From Xanthomonas sp. Leaf148 (GTDB lineage Bacteria; Pseudomonadota; Gammaproteobacteria; Xanthomonadales; Xanthomonadaceae): a stretch of 64,000 bases of DNA. This document shows positions 1 to 9,871 of this stretch, in pieces. The number at the start of each line of letters is the position of its first letter. Within the stretch, counting starts at the first letter, position 1. The DNA lies in contig NZ_LMOP01000010.1 in the NCBI RefSeq assembly GCF_001423585.1, positions 134,893 through 198,892 on the forward strand, given 5' to 3'. A program made the position numbers and the translations under genes. Below the pieces are notes generated by a model, which searched no databases, had not been told where the DNA came from, and worked only from the letters and a program-made list of their open reading frames with translations.

Positions 1-32
1 CGCTGCGCGCCACCTTCTCCCGACGGGAAAAG
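1..32. repeat. dispersed palindromic repeat, partial at window edge
   Basis: The first bases match the core of a short repeat that recurs at 38043-38565, 62291-62342 and 62938-62987: a cgccaccttctcccg / cgggagaaggtg inverted pair, here with a slightly changed right arm. It is cut by the window edge. Such elements lie between genes in Xanthomonas genomes, and no coding role is visible. Confidence 0.6.
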
Positions 33-147
33 GATCTGCGACCTCCGCGACCTCCGCGGGTCTTGTTTGCTTGGAGGAAAAGGCTGCCAAACCTGCCTGT
101 GCATGTCCCGCTAAACTAGTGCCCCCAAACCGCTGCACCGCCACGCC

Positions 148-2444
<2,297 letters not shown>

Positions 2445-2577
2445 GCCCTTCCGTCCGTGCCCTCGGCGCGGACGGGGTGGAACCCGCGTGGCATAATTCC
2501 CGGCTGTTCCGCTCTGGCGGTACCTGAATAGCGAGTGGGCCCGTGGGGCGCGCTGGCACCAAACTAGGATGCACTGA

Positions 2578-2931
2578 ATGAATTTGCTCGATTTCCTGAT
2601 CCCGGTCGCCCAGGCGCAAGCCACAGGTGGCGCGCCGGCCGCCGGCCCGATGGGGAGCCTGTCCACCTTCGCGCTGCCGATCATCCTGATTGCGGTCATG
2701 TATTTTTTGATGATTCGTCCGCAGATGAAGCGTCAGAAGGAGCACAAGTCGCTGCTGGACAAGCTGGCACGCGGCGATGAAGTCATCACCTCCGGCGGCG
2801 TCGCTGGCGTGATTGCCGACATCGGCGACAACTTCATCACCGTGGAAGTGGCCGACAACGTCCGCATCCGCGTGCAGAAGAGCGCGGTGGGCCATGTGCT
2901 GCCGAAGGGCACGCTGAAGTCCGCCAGCTGA
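2578..2931 (+). CDS. yajC: Sec translocon accessory protein YajC
   Basis: YajC is a small single-span inner-membrane protein that joins SecD and SecF in the accessory complex of the SecYEG translocon. The 117-residue product has a short N-terminal region rich in Ala and Gly, one membrane segment around residues 35-54 (ALPIILIAVMYFLMIRPQMK) and a soluble C-terminal domain with the characteristic GDEVITSGGVAGVIADI segment. It sits 133 bases after tgt and ahead of secD, the standard gene order. Confidence 0.95.
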   Translation: MNLLDFLIPVAQAQATGGAPAAGPMGSLSTFALPIILIAVMYFLMIRPQMKRQKEHKSLLDKLARGDEVITSGGVAGVIADIGDNFITVEVADNVRIRVQKSAVGHVLPKGTLKSAS

Positions 2932-3262
2932 GTCGGGCTATCGGCCTCGGGTACCGTCTGGCGCTGCCGGCCGGTGCTCGAAAACGCCAGGGGCCGCTCG
3001 TACACTCCGCTGTCGTCGCGCTGCCGATGCCTGCGTTGGGTTGCTCAAGACGTCGCTGCAATTGAAGGCCTGCAATACCACCGCTGCGCGCACCGTCAGG
3101 CGGGCGCAGTCGGTGCACGGAGTCGGAATGCGCCACTCGGCGTTTTCGCTCCGCGCACTGCCCGTATCCACCGGATGACCGCTCGCGACGTTGTATTGGC
3201 CGCTTGAAGTCGTTCTCACTGCTAGGCGCGGCGCCGGGATGGTGCTGTGCGGGACTGTCGCA
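2932..3262 (+). other. yajC-secD gap with degenerate repeat sequence
   Basis: About 330 bases without a convincing gene. The part around 2965-3020 (ggccggtgctcg, then cgtacactccgctg) resembles the inner part of the MITE-like element at 36006-36132, in the same relative order, but terminal arms are not evident. A short reading frame overlapping the secD start lacks conservation features. A long untranslated leader for secD is possible. Confidence 0.4.
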
Positions 3263-5107
3263 ATGCTCGAATTTCCTCGCTGGAAGTATTTCCTGATCCT
3301 GCTGGTGCTGGCGGTCAGCGCGTTGTATGCGCTGCCCAACATCTATCAGAAAGACCCGTCCGTGCAGATCACCGCCAGCCGCGGTGCACAGCTCGACGAC
3401 GCATTGCGCAGCCGCATCGACGGCGAGCTCAAGGGCGCGGGCATCACGCCCAAAGCCGTCACCAAGGAAGGCGACAGCCTGATGGTGCGCCTGTCCTCGT
3501 TGCAGGCGCAGACCCGCGCCAACGATGTGCTGCGTCAGCAGCTGGGCGAGAACTACACGGTGGCGCTGAATCTGGCCTCCACCGTGCCGGAGTGGCTGGC
3601 CAAGCTGGGCGGCAAGCCGATGGTGCTGGGCCTGGACCTGGTCGGCGGCGTGCACTTCGCCATGCAGGTCGATCAGAAGGCTGCAGTGGAAAAGCGGATC
3701 GAAGGCTTTGCCGAAGACATCCGCACCACCTTGCGTGACGGCCGCATCGCGTATCGGGCGGTCGAGCGTCGCGGCGACAACAGCATCCAGATCAGCCTGG
3801 GCGAGGGCGCCAGCGCCGATGCGGCGCGCACCGCGCTGGCCAAGGCGCAGCCGTTGCTGACCTACGACGTCAGCGGCCAGAACATCGCAGTGAAGGTGCC
3901 GGAGGCCGAGCTCAAGCAGATCGCCAGCGGCGCGATCGAGCAGAACCTCACCACCTTGCGCAATCGCGTCAATGCGCTGGGCGTGTCCGAGCCGACCATC
4001 CAGCGCCAGGGCGAAGACCGCATCGTGGTCGAATTGCCCGGTTTGCAGGACACCGCCGAGGCCAAGCGCCTGATCGGCGCCACCGCCTCGCTGGAATTCC
4101 GCGCGGTGGTCGACGGCAATGCCGAAGACGCAGTGCGCAGCGGCAGCATCCCGCCGGAAGCCAAGGTTTACCGCGTGCGCGATACCGGCGCGCCGGTGTT
4201 GCTCAACAAGCGCGCGCTGGTGACCGGCGACCAGATGGTCAGTGCCAGCGTCAGCAACGACCAGAACGGCATGCCCGCCGTATCGGTGACGCTCAACAAC
4301 GTCGCCGGCCAGCGCATGCTCGACTACACCAGCGCCAACGTCGGCAAGCTGATGTCGGTGGTGTACATCGAGCGCATCCCCACCGTGACCATGGTCGACG
4401 GCAAGGAAGTGCGTAGCGTTCGGGTCAAGGAAGAAGCCTTGTCGCCGACCCGCATTGCCGGCGTGTTCGGCAAGAACTTCCAGACCACCGGTCTGGAGAA
4501 GGTGGAAGCCGAGAACCTGGCCAAGCTGCTGAAGTCCGGCTCGCTGGCTGCGCCGATGGATTTTGTCGAGGAATACGTGATCGGCCCGAGTCTGGGTGCG
4601 GAAAACGTGGAGCGCGGCGTCACTGCGGTGGTGTACTCGTTCCTGTTCACGCTGGTGTTCTTCACCATCTACTACCGCGTGTTCGGCGCGATCACCTCGG
4701 TGGCGCTGCTGTTCAATCTGCTGATCGTGGTGGCGGTGATGTCGCTGTTCGGCGCCACCATGACGCTGCCGGGTTTTGCTGGCCTTGCCCTGTCGGTCGG
4801 TCTGTCGGTGGACGCCAACGTGCTGATCAACGAGCGTATCCGCGAAGAGTTGCGGCTGGGCGTGCCGGCCAAGTCGGCGATTGCCGCGGGTTATGAAAAG
4901 GCCGGCGGCACCATCCTGGACGCCAACCTCACCGGTTTGATCGTGGCGGTGGCCCTGTATGCGTTCGGCACCGGCCCGTTGAAGGGCTTCGCGCTGACCA
5001 TGATGATCGGTATTTTCGCCTCGATGTTCACCGCGATCACCGTGTCGCGTGCGCTGGCGGTGCTGATCTACGGCAGCCGCAAGAAGCTGAAGACCGTCGC
5101 TATTTGA
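3263..5107 (+). CDS. secD: protein translocase subunit SecD
   Basis: SecD uses the proton motive force, with SecF, to help pull exported proteins through SecYEG. The 614-residue product starts with MLEFPRWKYF followed by a first membrane span (about residues 8-26), then a large periplasmic region containing the DLVGGVHFAMQVD motif, and a C-terminal bundle of five membrane spans with the conserved GLSVDANVLINERIREE motif. The reading frame extends upstream to 3191, but the ATG at 3263 matches the family start. The preceding residues (MYWPLEVV...) are not SecD-like. Confidence 0.96.
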   Translation: MLEFPRWKYFLILLVLAVSALYALPNIYQKDPSVQITASRGAQLDDALRSRIDGELKGAGITPKAVTKEGDSLMVRLSSLQAQTRANDVLRQQLGENYTVALNLASTVPEWLAKLGGKPMVLGLDLVGGVHFAMQVDQKAAVEKRIEGFAEDIRTTLRDGRIAYRAVERRGDNSIQISLGEGASADAARTALAKAQPLLTYDVSGQNIAVKVPEAELKQIASGAIEQNLTTLRNRVNALGVSEPTIQRQGEDRIVVELPGLQDTAEAKRLIGATASLEFRAVVDGNAEDAVRSGSIPPEAKVYRVRDTGAPVLLNKRALVTGDQMVSASVSNDQNGMPAVSVTLNNVAGQRMLDYTSANVGKLMSVVYIERIPTVTMVDGKEVRSVRVKEEALSPTRIAGVFGKNFQTTGLEKVEAENLAKLLKSGSLAAPMDFVEEYVIGPSLGAENVERGVTAVVYSFLFTLVFFTIYYRVFGAITSVALLFNLLIVVAVMSLFGATMTLPGFAGLALSVGLSVDANVLINERIREELRLGVPAKSAIAAGYEKAGGTILDANLTGLIVAVALYAFGTGPLKGFALTMMIGIFASMFTAITVSRALAVLIYGSRKKLKTVAI

Positions 5108-5220
5108 GATGCGAGTCCGGCCTCGACCCTGCAGCAGAGCTGTAGCGGTCGAGGGATGAATCCCTTCGCAAGCGTTGCGCATCCCGAGGGTGCGTAACGT
5201 CTAAACGGAAGATCTTTTCC

Positions 5221-6189
5221 ATGAAATTGTTCCCGCTCCATCTCATTCCCAACGACACCAAGATCGATTTCATGCGCCCGCGCAAGCCGGTGCTGATCCT
5301 GATGCTGATCCTGGCAGTCGCTTCGGTCGGCATCATCGTCGGCAAGGGCTTCAATTACGCGCTGGAATTCACCGGCGGCACGCTGGTGCAAACCAGCTTC
5401 CAGAAAACGGTGGATGTGGACCAGGTGCGCGAGCAGCTGTCCAAGGCCGGCTTCGAAAACGCACAGGTGCAAAACGCCCGCGGCGGCAACGAGGTGATGA
5501 TCCGTCTGCAGGCGCGTGAGCAGCACAACAACCGGGACGATGCTGCGCGCACCGTTGCCGAAGAAGTGCGCAAAGCGGTCAGCACCGAGCAGAATCCGGC
5601 CACCGTGCAGCCAGGCGAGTTCGTCGGCCCGCAGGTCGGCAAGGACCTGGCCTTGAACGGCGTGTACGCCACGGTGTTCATGCTGGTGGGCTTTTTGATC
5701 TACATCGCCTTCCGTTTCGAGTGGAAGTTCGCGGTGGTGGCCAGCGTGACGGCGTTGTTCGACTTGCTGGTGACGGTGGCCTTCGTGTCGCTGACCGGTC
5801 GCGAGTTCGATCTGACCGTGCTGGCCGGTCTGTTGTCGGTGATGGGCTTTGCGATCAACGACATCATCGTGGTGTTCGACCGTGTGCGCGAAAACTTCCG
5901 CGGGTTGCGTGTGGAACCGCTGGAAGTGTTGAACCGTTCGATCAACCAGACGCTGTCGCGCACGATCATCACCGCGGTGATGTTCTTCCTGTCGGCATTG
6001 GCGCTGTACATCTACGGCGGCGAATCGATGGAAGGTCTGGCCGAGACGCACATGATCGGTGCGGTGATCGTGGTGATCTCCTCGGTGATCGTGGCGGTGC
6101 CGATGCTGAGCATCGGGCCGTTTGCGGTGACCAAGCAGGATCTGCTGCCCAAGGCCAAGGATGTGGAGGCGCTGGCGCGTCGCCCCTGA
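5221..6189 (+). CDS. secF: protein translocase subunit SecF
   Basis: SecF is the partner of SecD in the proton-driven export complex. The 322-residue product has an N-terminal membrane span (about residues 20-38), the conserved FTGGTLVQ motif at the start of the periplasmic domain, and five further spans including the GFAINDIIVVFDRVREN motif and the NQTLSRTIITA motif. It follows secD by 113 bases and ends the operon; a terminator follows 24 bases after its stop. The DNA beyond that terminator is integron-derived. Confidence 0.97.
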   Translation: MKLFPLHLIPNDTKIDFMRPRKPVLILMLILAVASVGIIVGKGFNYALEFTGGTLVQTSFQKTVDVDQVREQLSKAGFENAQVQNARGGNEVMIRLQAREQHNNRDDAARTVAEEVRKAVSTEQNPATVQPGEFVGPQVGKDLALNGVYATVFMLVGFLIYIAFRFEWKFAVVASVTALFDLLVTVAFVSLTGREFDLTVLAGLLSVMGFAINDIIVVFDRVRENFRGLRVEPLEVLNRSINQTLSRTIITAVMFFLSALALYIYGGESMEGLAETHMIGAVIVVISSVIVAVPMLSIGPFAVTKQDLLPKAKDVEALARRP

Positions 6190-6212
6190 TTGGTTGAGTG
6201 GCAGAGCTTCAC

Positions 6213-6241
6213 GAAAAAACCGCGCATTGCGCGGTTTTTTC
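6213..6241 (+). terminator. Rho-independent terminator of the sec operon
   Basis: A gaaaaaaccgcgc / gcgcggttttttc stem with a loop of about three bases and a run of six T residues lies 24 bases after the secF stop. It separates the housekeeping operon from the integron. Confidence 0.9.
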
Positions 6242-6319
6242 GTTTCTGGCGGTGGACGTCGTGACTGCATGGTGTGCACTGTGACGCCACTACTCAAGAT
6301 TGTGATCACTAGGGATTTC

Positions 6320-6633
6320 GTCGGACACGTGATGCCGATCGATACGCGGTACGTCGCGGGAGAGAAACAACAGCACCGCCAACGCCCGCTTCTGTGTGCC
6401 CCAGACACCTGTGCCTGGATCGCCAAGCAGGTGAGGAACGTCTCGACCTCCACTTGGCCCATCTGCACCAAATAACGCTTGCCGCTGGTCAGGGTGAAGC
6501 GCCGTATCCAACTCAGATAGGCCTGCTCGGTGTGCAGGCTGCAGTGCCGTACCCGCGGGCGGTCGCGCACCTGATCCAGCAGCTTCGGCCCCGACCGCGC
6601 TGTTACGCCTCCATCTCCCGGGATGTAATTCAT
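6320..6633 (-). pseudogene. intI: integron integrase IntI, N-terminal fragment with frameshift
   Basis: Reading left from an ATG at 6633, the translation gives PKLLDQVRDRPRV, then HTEQAYLSWIRRF, then VEVETFLTCLAIQAQVS. This is the N-terminal SAM-like domain of an integron tyrosine recombinase. Near 6400 the match jumps to another frame (TQKRALAVLLFLSRDVPRID), so there is a frameshift. Homology stops near 6320. The remaining two thirds, including all catalytic Arg-His-His-Tyr residues of a roughly 320-residue integrase, are missing. The gene is therefore dead. Its orientation, divergent from the cassettes, is typical of integrons. Confidence 0.9.
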
Positions 6634-6824
6634 ACGCCTGCTCAACAGTTGGGTGACATCACCAGCATCGACGTCGGGCTTGGCCCCAGCTATCAGGTAA
6701 GCGATTGATATTCATTGGGAAGAGCCTATTCCCTCGCGTCCGCGGATTACGGATACTAGGTGCAGCACCGCGTTTAGGCGGTCCAATAGTAGTTAGTCCC
6801 AATGGAAGAGTTGGCGAGCTGAAA
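6634..6824. other. probable attI / cassette-promoter region
   Basis: This lies between the intI start and the first cassette gene, where integrons carry attI and usually the cassette promoter. A gcgtttaggcg sequence at 6770-6780 resembles an attC 3' core with one extra T, but no exact GTTRRRY insertion point and no clear -35/-10 pair could be fixed by eye. Confidence 0.35.
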
Positions 6825-7085
6825 ATGGAAAGATTTCTTAGAGGGCTTTTCGCAACCATCCTATTTGCTGCTTTGGCTTACCTTCCCTGGTACTACTGGG
6901 AAGCCTCACGTCTCGTCATGCGCGGCGAGGCGCCTGCAGGTACGCTGGGGATTGGTTCTCAAAGTGCAGCAGAATCTATCTGGTGGCTCATGGGACTGGG
7001 AATGCTCTTATGGATACCGTTGTCTCTGGCGATAGCGGGCATGGCTTCGTTGGCCTTTCTTGCGCTTACTCACACCAAAAACTGA
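6825..7085 (+). CDS. cassette 1: small membrane protein of unknown function
   Basis: An 86-residue product not recognised as a known family. It has two likely membrane spans, about residues 5-24 (FLRGLFATILFAALAYLPWY) and about residues 52-78, joined by a short polar loop. The frame extends upstream to 6705, but the ATG at 6825 begins directly at the hydrophobic segment, so it is preferred. It is the first gene after the integrase fragment and is followed 41 bases later by attC 1. Function cannot be inferred. Confidence 0.65.
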   Translation: MERFLRGLFATILFAALAYLPWYYWEASRLVMRGEAPAGTLGIGSQSAAESIWWLMGLGMLLWIPLSLAIAGMASLAFLALTHTKN

Positions 7086-7126
7086 ATGGTTGCGCCGCAA
7101 GGTTGAAGGCCGCGCGCAAACTGCAA

Positions 7127-7186
7127 GCCTAACAATTCATTCAAGCCGAACTGGCTTCGCAAGTCGGCTTAATTCAGGCGTTAGGC
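7127..7186 (+). repeat. attC 1
   Basis: A 60-base attC: 5' core gcctaac at 7127-7133 (fits RYYYAAC), 3' core gttaggc at 7180-7186 (fits GTTRRRY), and inner arms aagccga / tcggctt around a cttcgcaag loop region. Confidence 0.95.
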
Positions 7187-7220
7187 GGATGATCAGAGAT
7201 AATCGTAACTGAGACTTTTC

Positions 7221-7469
7221 ATGGACAACTATCAGCTTGTTACATCGCCCCTATGCCGCTCCGTCACGACCGATGGCCGCACTGTTCGCCTAGAGATCTA
7301 TCGCGGGCCCGACACCGACTGGACTCTTGAGGCTCTTGATGAGTTCAACAACTCCACCGTCTGGGATGCCCTATTCGCAACGGACCAGGCCGCACTCGAC
7401 GAGGCTTTGCGCACTATTCGGGATGAGTGCATTGACTCCCTCATTGGTCCGCCCAGCGGCGTCCATTAA
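7221..7469 (+). CDS. cassette 2: hypothetical protein
   Basis: An 82-residue acidic product with no signal peptide or membrane segment and no recognised family. It contains a WTLEALDEFNNSTVWDALFATDQAALDEA stretch suggesting a small alpha/beta domain with a C-terminal helix. The ATG lies 34 bases after attC 1 and the stop 10 bases before attC 2, so it fills its cassette, which supports it as the genuine cassette gene. Confidence 0.7.
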   Translation: MDNYQLVTSPLCRSVTTDGRTVRLEIYRGPDTDWTLEALDEFNNSTVWDALFATDQAALDEALRTIRDECIDSLIGPPSGVH

Positions 7470-7479
7470 TGGATCAGCC

Positions 7480-7539
7480 GTCTCACAATTCATTCAATTC
7501 GAAATTGCTTCGCAACTCGGCTTAATTCAGGCGTTAGGC
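7480..7539 (+). repeat. attC 2 (degenerate 5' core)
   Basis: The 3' core gttaggc (7533-7539) is intact, but the 5' core reads gtctcac instead of gcctaac, departing from RYYYAAC. The inner arms ttcgaaattgc and gcaactcgg are slightly changed. This would be expected to weaken recombination. Confidence 0.85.
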
Positions 7540-7818
7540 CGTGGCGGAGCAAATGCGTTGTTGGTTGCCGCTTCGGTGAGTTCGCAGGCGTGCATGCGGT
7601 TGGCTCCGGACAGCAGTCATCACCGTTGCTGGTTGCGGTAAGTTCGGTGCTCGCCTTGGCACGTCGTTCCCGCGCTGCGCTCGGTGCAGTTGGCTTCGGT
7701 GGCATCACGCGCCACTGCATCGCCGGGCAAGCTCCCTCCCGCAAGCTGTGGCACACTCGGTCCAGGCGGCAGTGCTGGGGAGCATGGTTGCACCATCCAA
7801 CCTTTGCGGCCACTCACT
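7540..7818 (+). other. cassette 3: apparently non-coding, copy A of a duplicated cassette
   Basis: The 280 bases between attC 2 and attC 3 are nearly the same as cassette 6 (9000-9280). By eye I count about twenty substitutions and two single-base indels. The indels shift any shared reading frame. A 107-residue minus-strand frame and shorter plus-strand frames exist, but none is kept in the other copy. No protein is called. The cassette may carry a promoter or RNA, or be an inert passenger. Confidence 0.75.
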
Positions 7819-7878
7819 GCCTAACAACTCATTCAAGCCGAAGTTGCTTCGCAACTCGGCTTAATTCAAGCGTTAGGT
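7819..7878 (+). repeat. attC 3
   Basis: 5' core gcctaac at 7819-7825 and 3' core gttaggt at 7872-7878, both fitting consensus, with inner arms aagccgaagttgc / gcaactcggctt. Confidence 0.94.
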
Positions 7879-7888
7879 TTCACAACAC

Positions 7889-8347
7889 ATGCGCACATCT
7901 CCTCTTTACCGTTCCGTCAACACTCGGACTCATGGCGTGAAACACGGCATAGGTGGAGAGTTTCGGCACAGTCGGAACTCGCAGAAGTCGACTAGCAGCG
8001 AAGTGGCGCGCGAATCGATGAACGGTCGGCTAAAGCACGGCCGTGACTACACGCCACTCTTTCGCTTTCTACTGTCAAAGGTTGGTGAGCCTTGGGATCA
8101 AATATACGCAGAGGCCAAGTCACGGCTAGACACAACTGATCCGATATTTTGGCTTGTCGCACGATGTGAAGAACAGCGGGAGGAGTTCGTGCGCGTCGAC
8201 GAGAGTAGCTATTTCAGCGGACTATACATTGATGAAGACGGCGTTCTACAACTGGTAAACTCAAACCTGAGATCCAAAGACATGACACCATTCTGCGTGT
8301 GTTGCACGCACACACTGAACGGCCTTCGGTTCGGTACGCCAGATTAG
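7889..8347 (+). CDS. cassette 4: hypothetical protein with CxCC motif
   Basis: A 152-residue soluble product, family not recognised. The better-looking domain begins around residue 48 (GRDYTPLFRFLLSKVGEPWD) and continues through a DPIFWLVARCEEQREEFVRV segment to a C-terminal CVCCTHTLNGLRF, whose clustered Cys and His could bind metal. The start at 7889 lies just after attC 3. An alternative ATG at 8018 would remove a low-complexity leader of 43 residues and may be the real start. The stop is 32 bases before attC 4. Confidence 0.65.
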   Translation: MRTSPLYRSVNTRTHGVKHGIGGEFRHSRNSQKSTSSEVARESMNGRLKHGRDYTPLFRFLLSKVGEPWDQIYAEAKSRLDTTDPIFWLVARCEEQREEFVRVDESSYFSGLYIDEDGVLQLVNSNLRSKDMTPFCVCCTHTLNGLRFGTPD

Positions 8348-8379
8348 AGAAGCACTTAGGCGCAGCCGTTCCAGGAGCA

Positions 8380-8439
8380 GCCTAACAATTCATTCGAGCC
8401 GACGCCGCTTAGCGACGCGGCTTAACTCAGGCGTTAGGC
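8380..8439 (+). repeat. attC 4
   Basis: 5' core gcctaac at 8380-8386, 3' core gttaggc at 8433-8439. The inner arms carry gacgccgctt / agcgacgcgg, a variant of the common type. Confidence 0.94.
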
Positions 8440-8442
8440 CAC

Positions 8443-8985
8443 ATGAGAAAGTTTGCAGCGATCATAGTTCTAGGCCTCGTAGCAGGAGTAGCGTCCGCTC
8501 ACCAAGATCGCATTCTGCCAATTGGTGCAGATGGCGCTCTGGGTGCTATTCCTGACAGGTATGGGCCCGTTAAAGTGCGTATCTCGCGCGCTGCGGAGAA
8601 CTCTGGGGCGCTAACGGGAGTTGCTATAACTTCACCGCATTTCAACATCGTCCTTAGTCAATGCATCCTCAGCAAGCTAAAGGGCGTTACTCACATTCAA
8701 GCCAGCGGTTCTTGGTACCACACTCGTGGCAGCTTACCGCCTTACGCTTCATTGACCTTCTATAGCGGCGAGTACGATCCACGCAGTCCAGCCAACGAGT
8801 ACTACTCGGTTACCTTCTCTCTTCTCGATGGACACATTCTGATGGGGCAACGAGCCTGGTACCCCATTATTGGCGACTGGCGTGCGCAAGTCATAGACCC
8901 TGCCGACAAATGCTCTTATTGGCAAAAGATCGGCATGTGGCCTAACAATTCATTCAAGCCGAACCTGCTTCGCGGGTCGGCTTAA
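8443..8985 (+). CDS. cassette 5: secreted hypothetical protein
   Basis: A 180-residue product with a clear N-terminal signal peptide (MRKFAAIIVLGLVAGVASA, likely cut before HQD), so it is probably periplasmic or exported. Two or three Cys residues remain in the mature part. No family was recognised. The ATG lies only three bases after attC 4. The frame runs into attC 5, which encodes the last 14 or so residues (NNSFKPNLLRGSA) and the stop. Such tails are typical of cassette genes whose stop falls inside attC. Confidence 0.75.
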   Translation: MRKFAAIIVLGLVAGVASAHQDRILPIGADGALGAIPDRYGPVKVRISRAAENSGALTGVAITSPHFNIVLSQCILSKLKGVTHIQASGSWYHTRGSLPPYASLTFYSGEYDPRSPANEYYSVTFSLLDGHILMGQRAWYPIIGDWRAQVIDPADKCSYWQKIGMWPNNSFKPNLLRGSA

Positions 8986-8999
8986 TTCAGGTGTTAGGC
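8940..8999 (+). repeat. attC 5
   Basis: 5' core gcctaac at 8940-8946 and 3' core gttaggc at 8993-8999. It overlaps the 3' end of the cassette 5 gene and supplies its stop codon. Confidence 0.95.
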
Positions 9000-9280
9000 C
9001 GTGGTGGAGCAAATGCGTTGGTGGTTGCCGCTTCGGTGAGTTCGCAGGCATGCATACGGTTAGCTGCGGACAGTAGTCATCACCGTTGCTGGTTGCGGTA
9101 AGTTTGGTACTTCGCCTTGGCAAGTCGTTCCCACGCTGCGTTCGGTGCACTTGGCTTCGATGGCATCACGCGCCGCTGCATCGCTTGGCAAGCTCCCTCC
9201 CGCAAGCTGTGGCACACTCGGTCCAGGCGGCAGTGCTGGGGGAGCAGGATTGCACCATCCAACCTTTGCGGCCACTCACT
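9000..9280 (+). other. cassette 6: apparently non-coding, copy B of the duplicated cassette
   Basis: Near-duplicate of 7540-7818, separated from it by two gene cassettes. Relative to copy A it has an extra base near 9111 (tggtacttcgcc versus cggtgctcgcc) and another near 9239 (gggggagc versus ggggagc). Reading frames on either strand differ between the copies, so a protein is unlikely. The many short palindromic words may allow RNA folding. Confidence 0.75.
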
Positions 9281-9340
9281 GCCTAACAATTCATTCAAGC
9301 CGACGCCGCTTCGCGGCGCGGCTTAATTCAGGCGTTAGGC
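9281..9340 (+). repeat. attC 6
   Basis: 5' core gcctaac at 9281-9287 and 3' core gttaggc at 9334-9340, with a perfect inner hairpin gccgcttcgcggc. Confidence 0.95.
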
Positions 9341-9355
9341 CGCTCAGGCACATCT

Positions 9356-9808
9356 ATGCAAACGTTCAAGTCTTGGCGTCCGATCGAACACGTCCCTGAA
9401 TATCTTTCGGGTGTGTTTATCCTCCAGCACTTCGCCGGCTCCATGACTGTTGTGTGTGATGGAGACTTTGGCAATGGTCAGTTGCTTGTCTTGCGCTTCG
9501 AGGGTTTCGAGGCCGTGGCAACGCACGAGGAGTTCGCCCATCAGTGGCCTGGCGAATCGGGAGTTCTGAAGCTACCAAAGTCACCCGGCGGCAACTGGAC
9601 GTTCCCTTTCTTGCAAGTCGAAAACTCGGAGTGGGCGGCGGACTCTGTGCAGGCGGTTACCTTCGGACGGACGCCTTGCCACTACTCCATAGTCTCAGGA
9701 AGCGACATCGTCGATATCCTTTCTTTGGAACCACCTGACGTGGCCTGGACTTCTGTTGAGGCAGTAGAATTGGTCATGCAGGCCACAGCCAACCTAGCTG
9801 CGGCCTAA
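9356..9808 (+). CDS. cassette 7: hypothetical protein
   Basis: A 150-residue acidic, soluble product rich in aromatic residues, with no signal peptide and no recognised family. The sequence alternates short hydrophobic stretches (VFILQHFAGSMTVV, QLLVLRFEGFEAV) in a pattern suggesting a beta-rich fold. The ATG is 16 bases after attC 6. The stop codon (taa) lies inside the 5' core of attC 7. Function unknown. Confidence 0.7.
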   Translation: MQTFKSWRPIEHVPEYLSGVFILQHFAGSMTVVCDGDFGNGQLLVLRFEGFEAVATHEEFAHQWPGESGVLKLPKSPGGNWTFPFLQVENSEWAADSVQAVTFGRTPCHYSIVSGSDIVDILSLEPPDVAWTSVEAVELVMQATANLAAA

Positions 9809-9862
9809 CAATTCGTCCAAGCCGAAGCCGCTTCGCGGCTCGGCTTAACTCAGGCGTTAGCG
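9803..9862 (+). repeat. attC 7
   Basis: 5' core gcctaac at 9803-9809. The 3' core reads gttagcg (9856-9862), departing from GTTRRRY in its last bases. Inner arms gaagccgcttcgcggctcgg are intact. Confidence 0.88.
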
Positions 9863-9871
9863 CTCAAAGCA

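Noticed and set aside
2837-5182. Very long minus-strand frame opposite secD
   Set aside because: High-GC shadow frame: it is His/Gln/Arg-rich, has no domain signature and lies opposite a conserved gene.
6290-6645. Reading the integrase strip as part of a phage integrase or transposase
   Set aside because: The PKLLDQVRDR and HTEQAYLSWIRRF phrases are specific to integron integrases, and the attC array to the right confirms it.
7490-7813. Minus-strand 107-residue frame in cassette 3 as a gene
   Set aside because: It is not preserved in the near-identical cassette 6, where indels break the frame, and it runs across attC 2.
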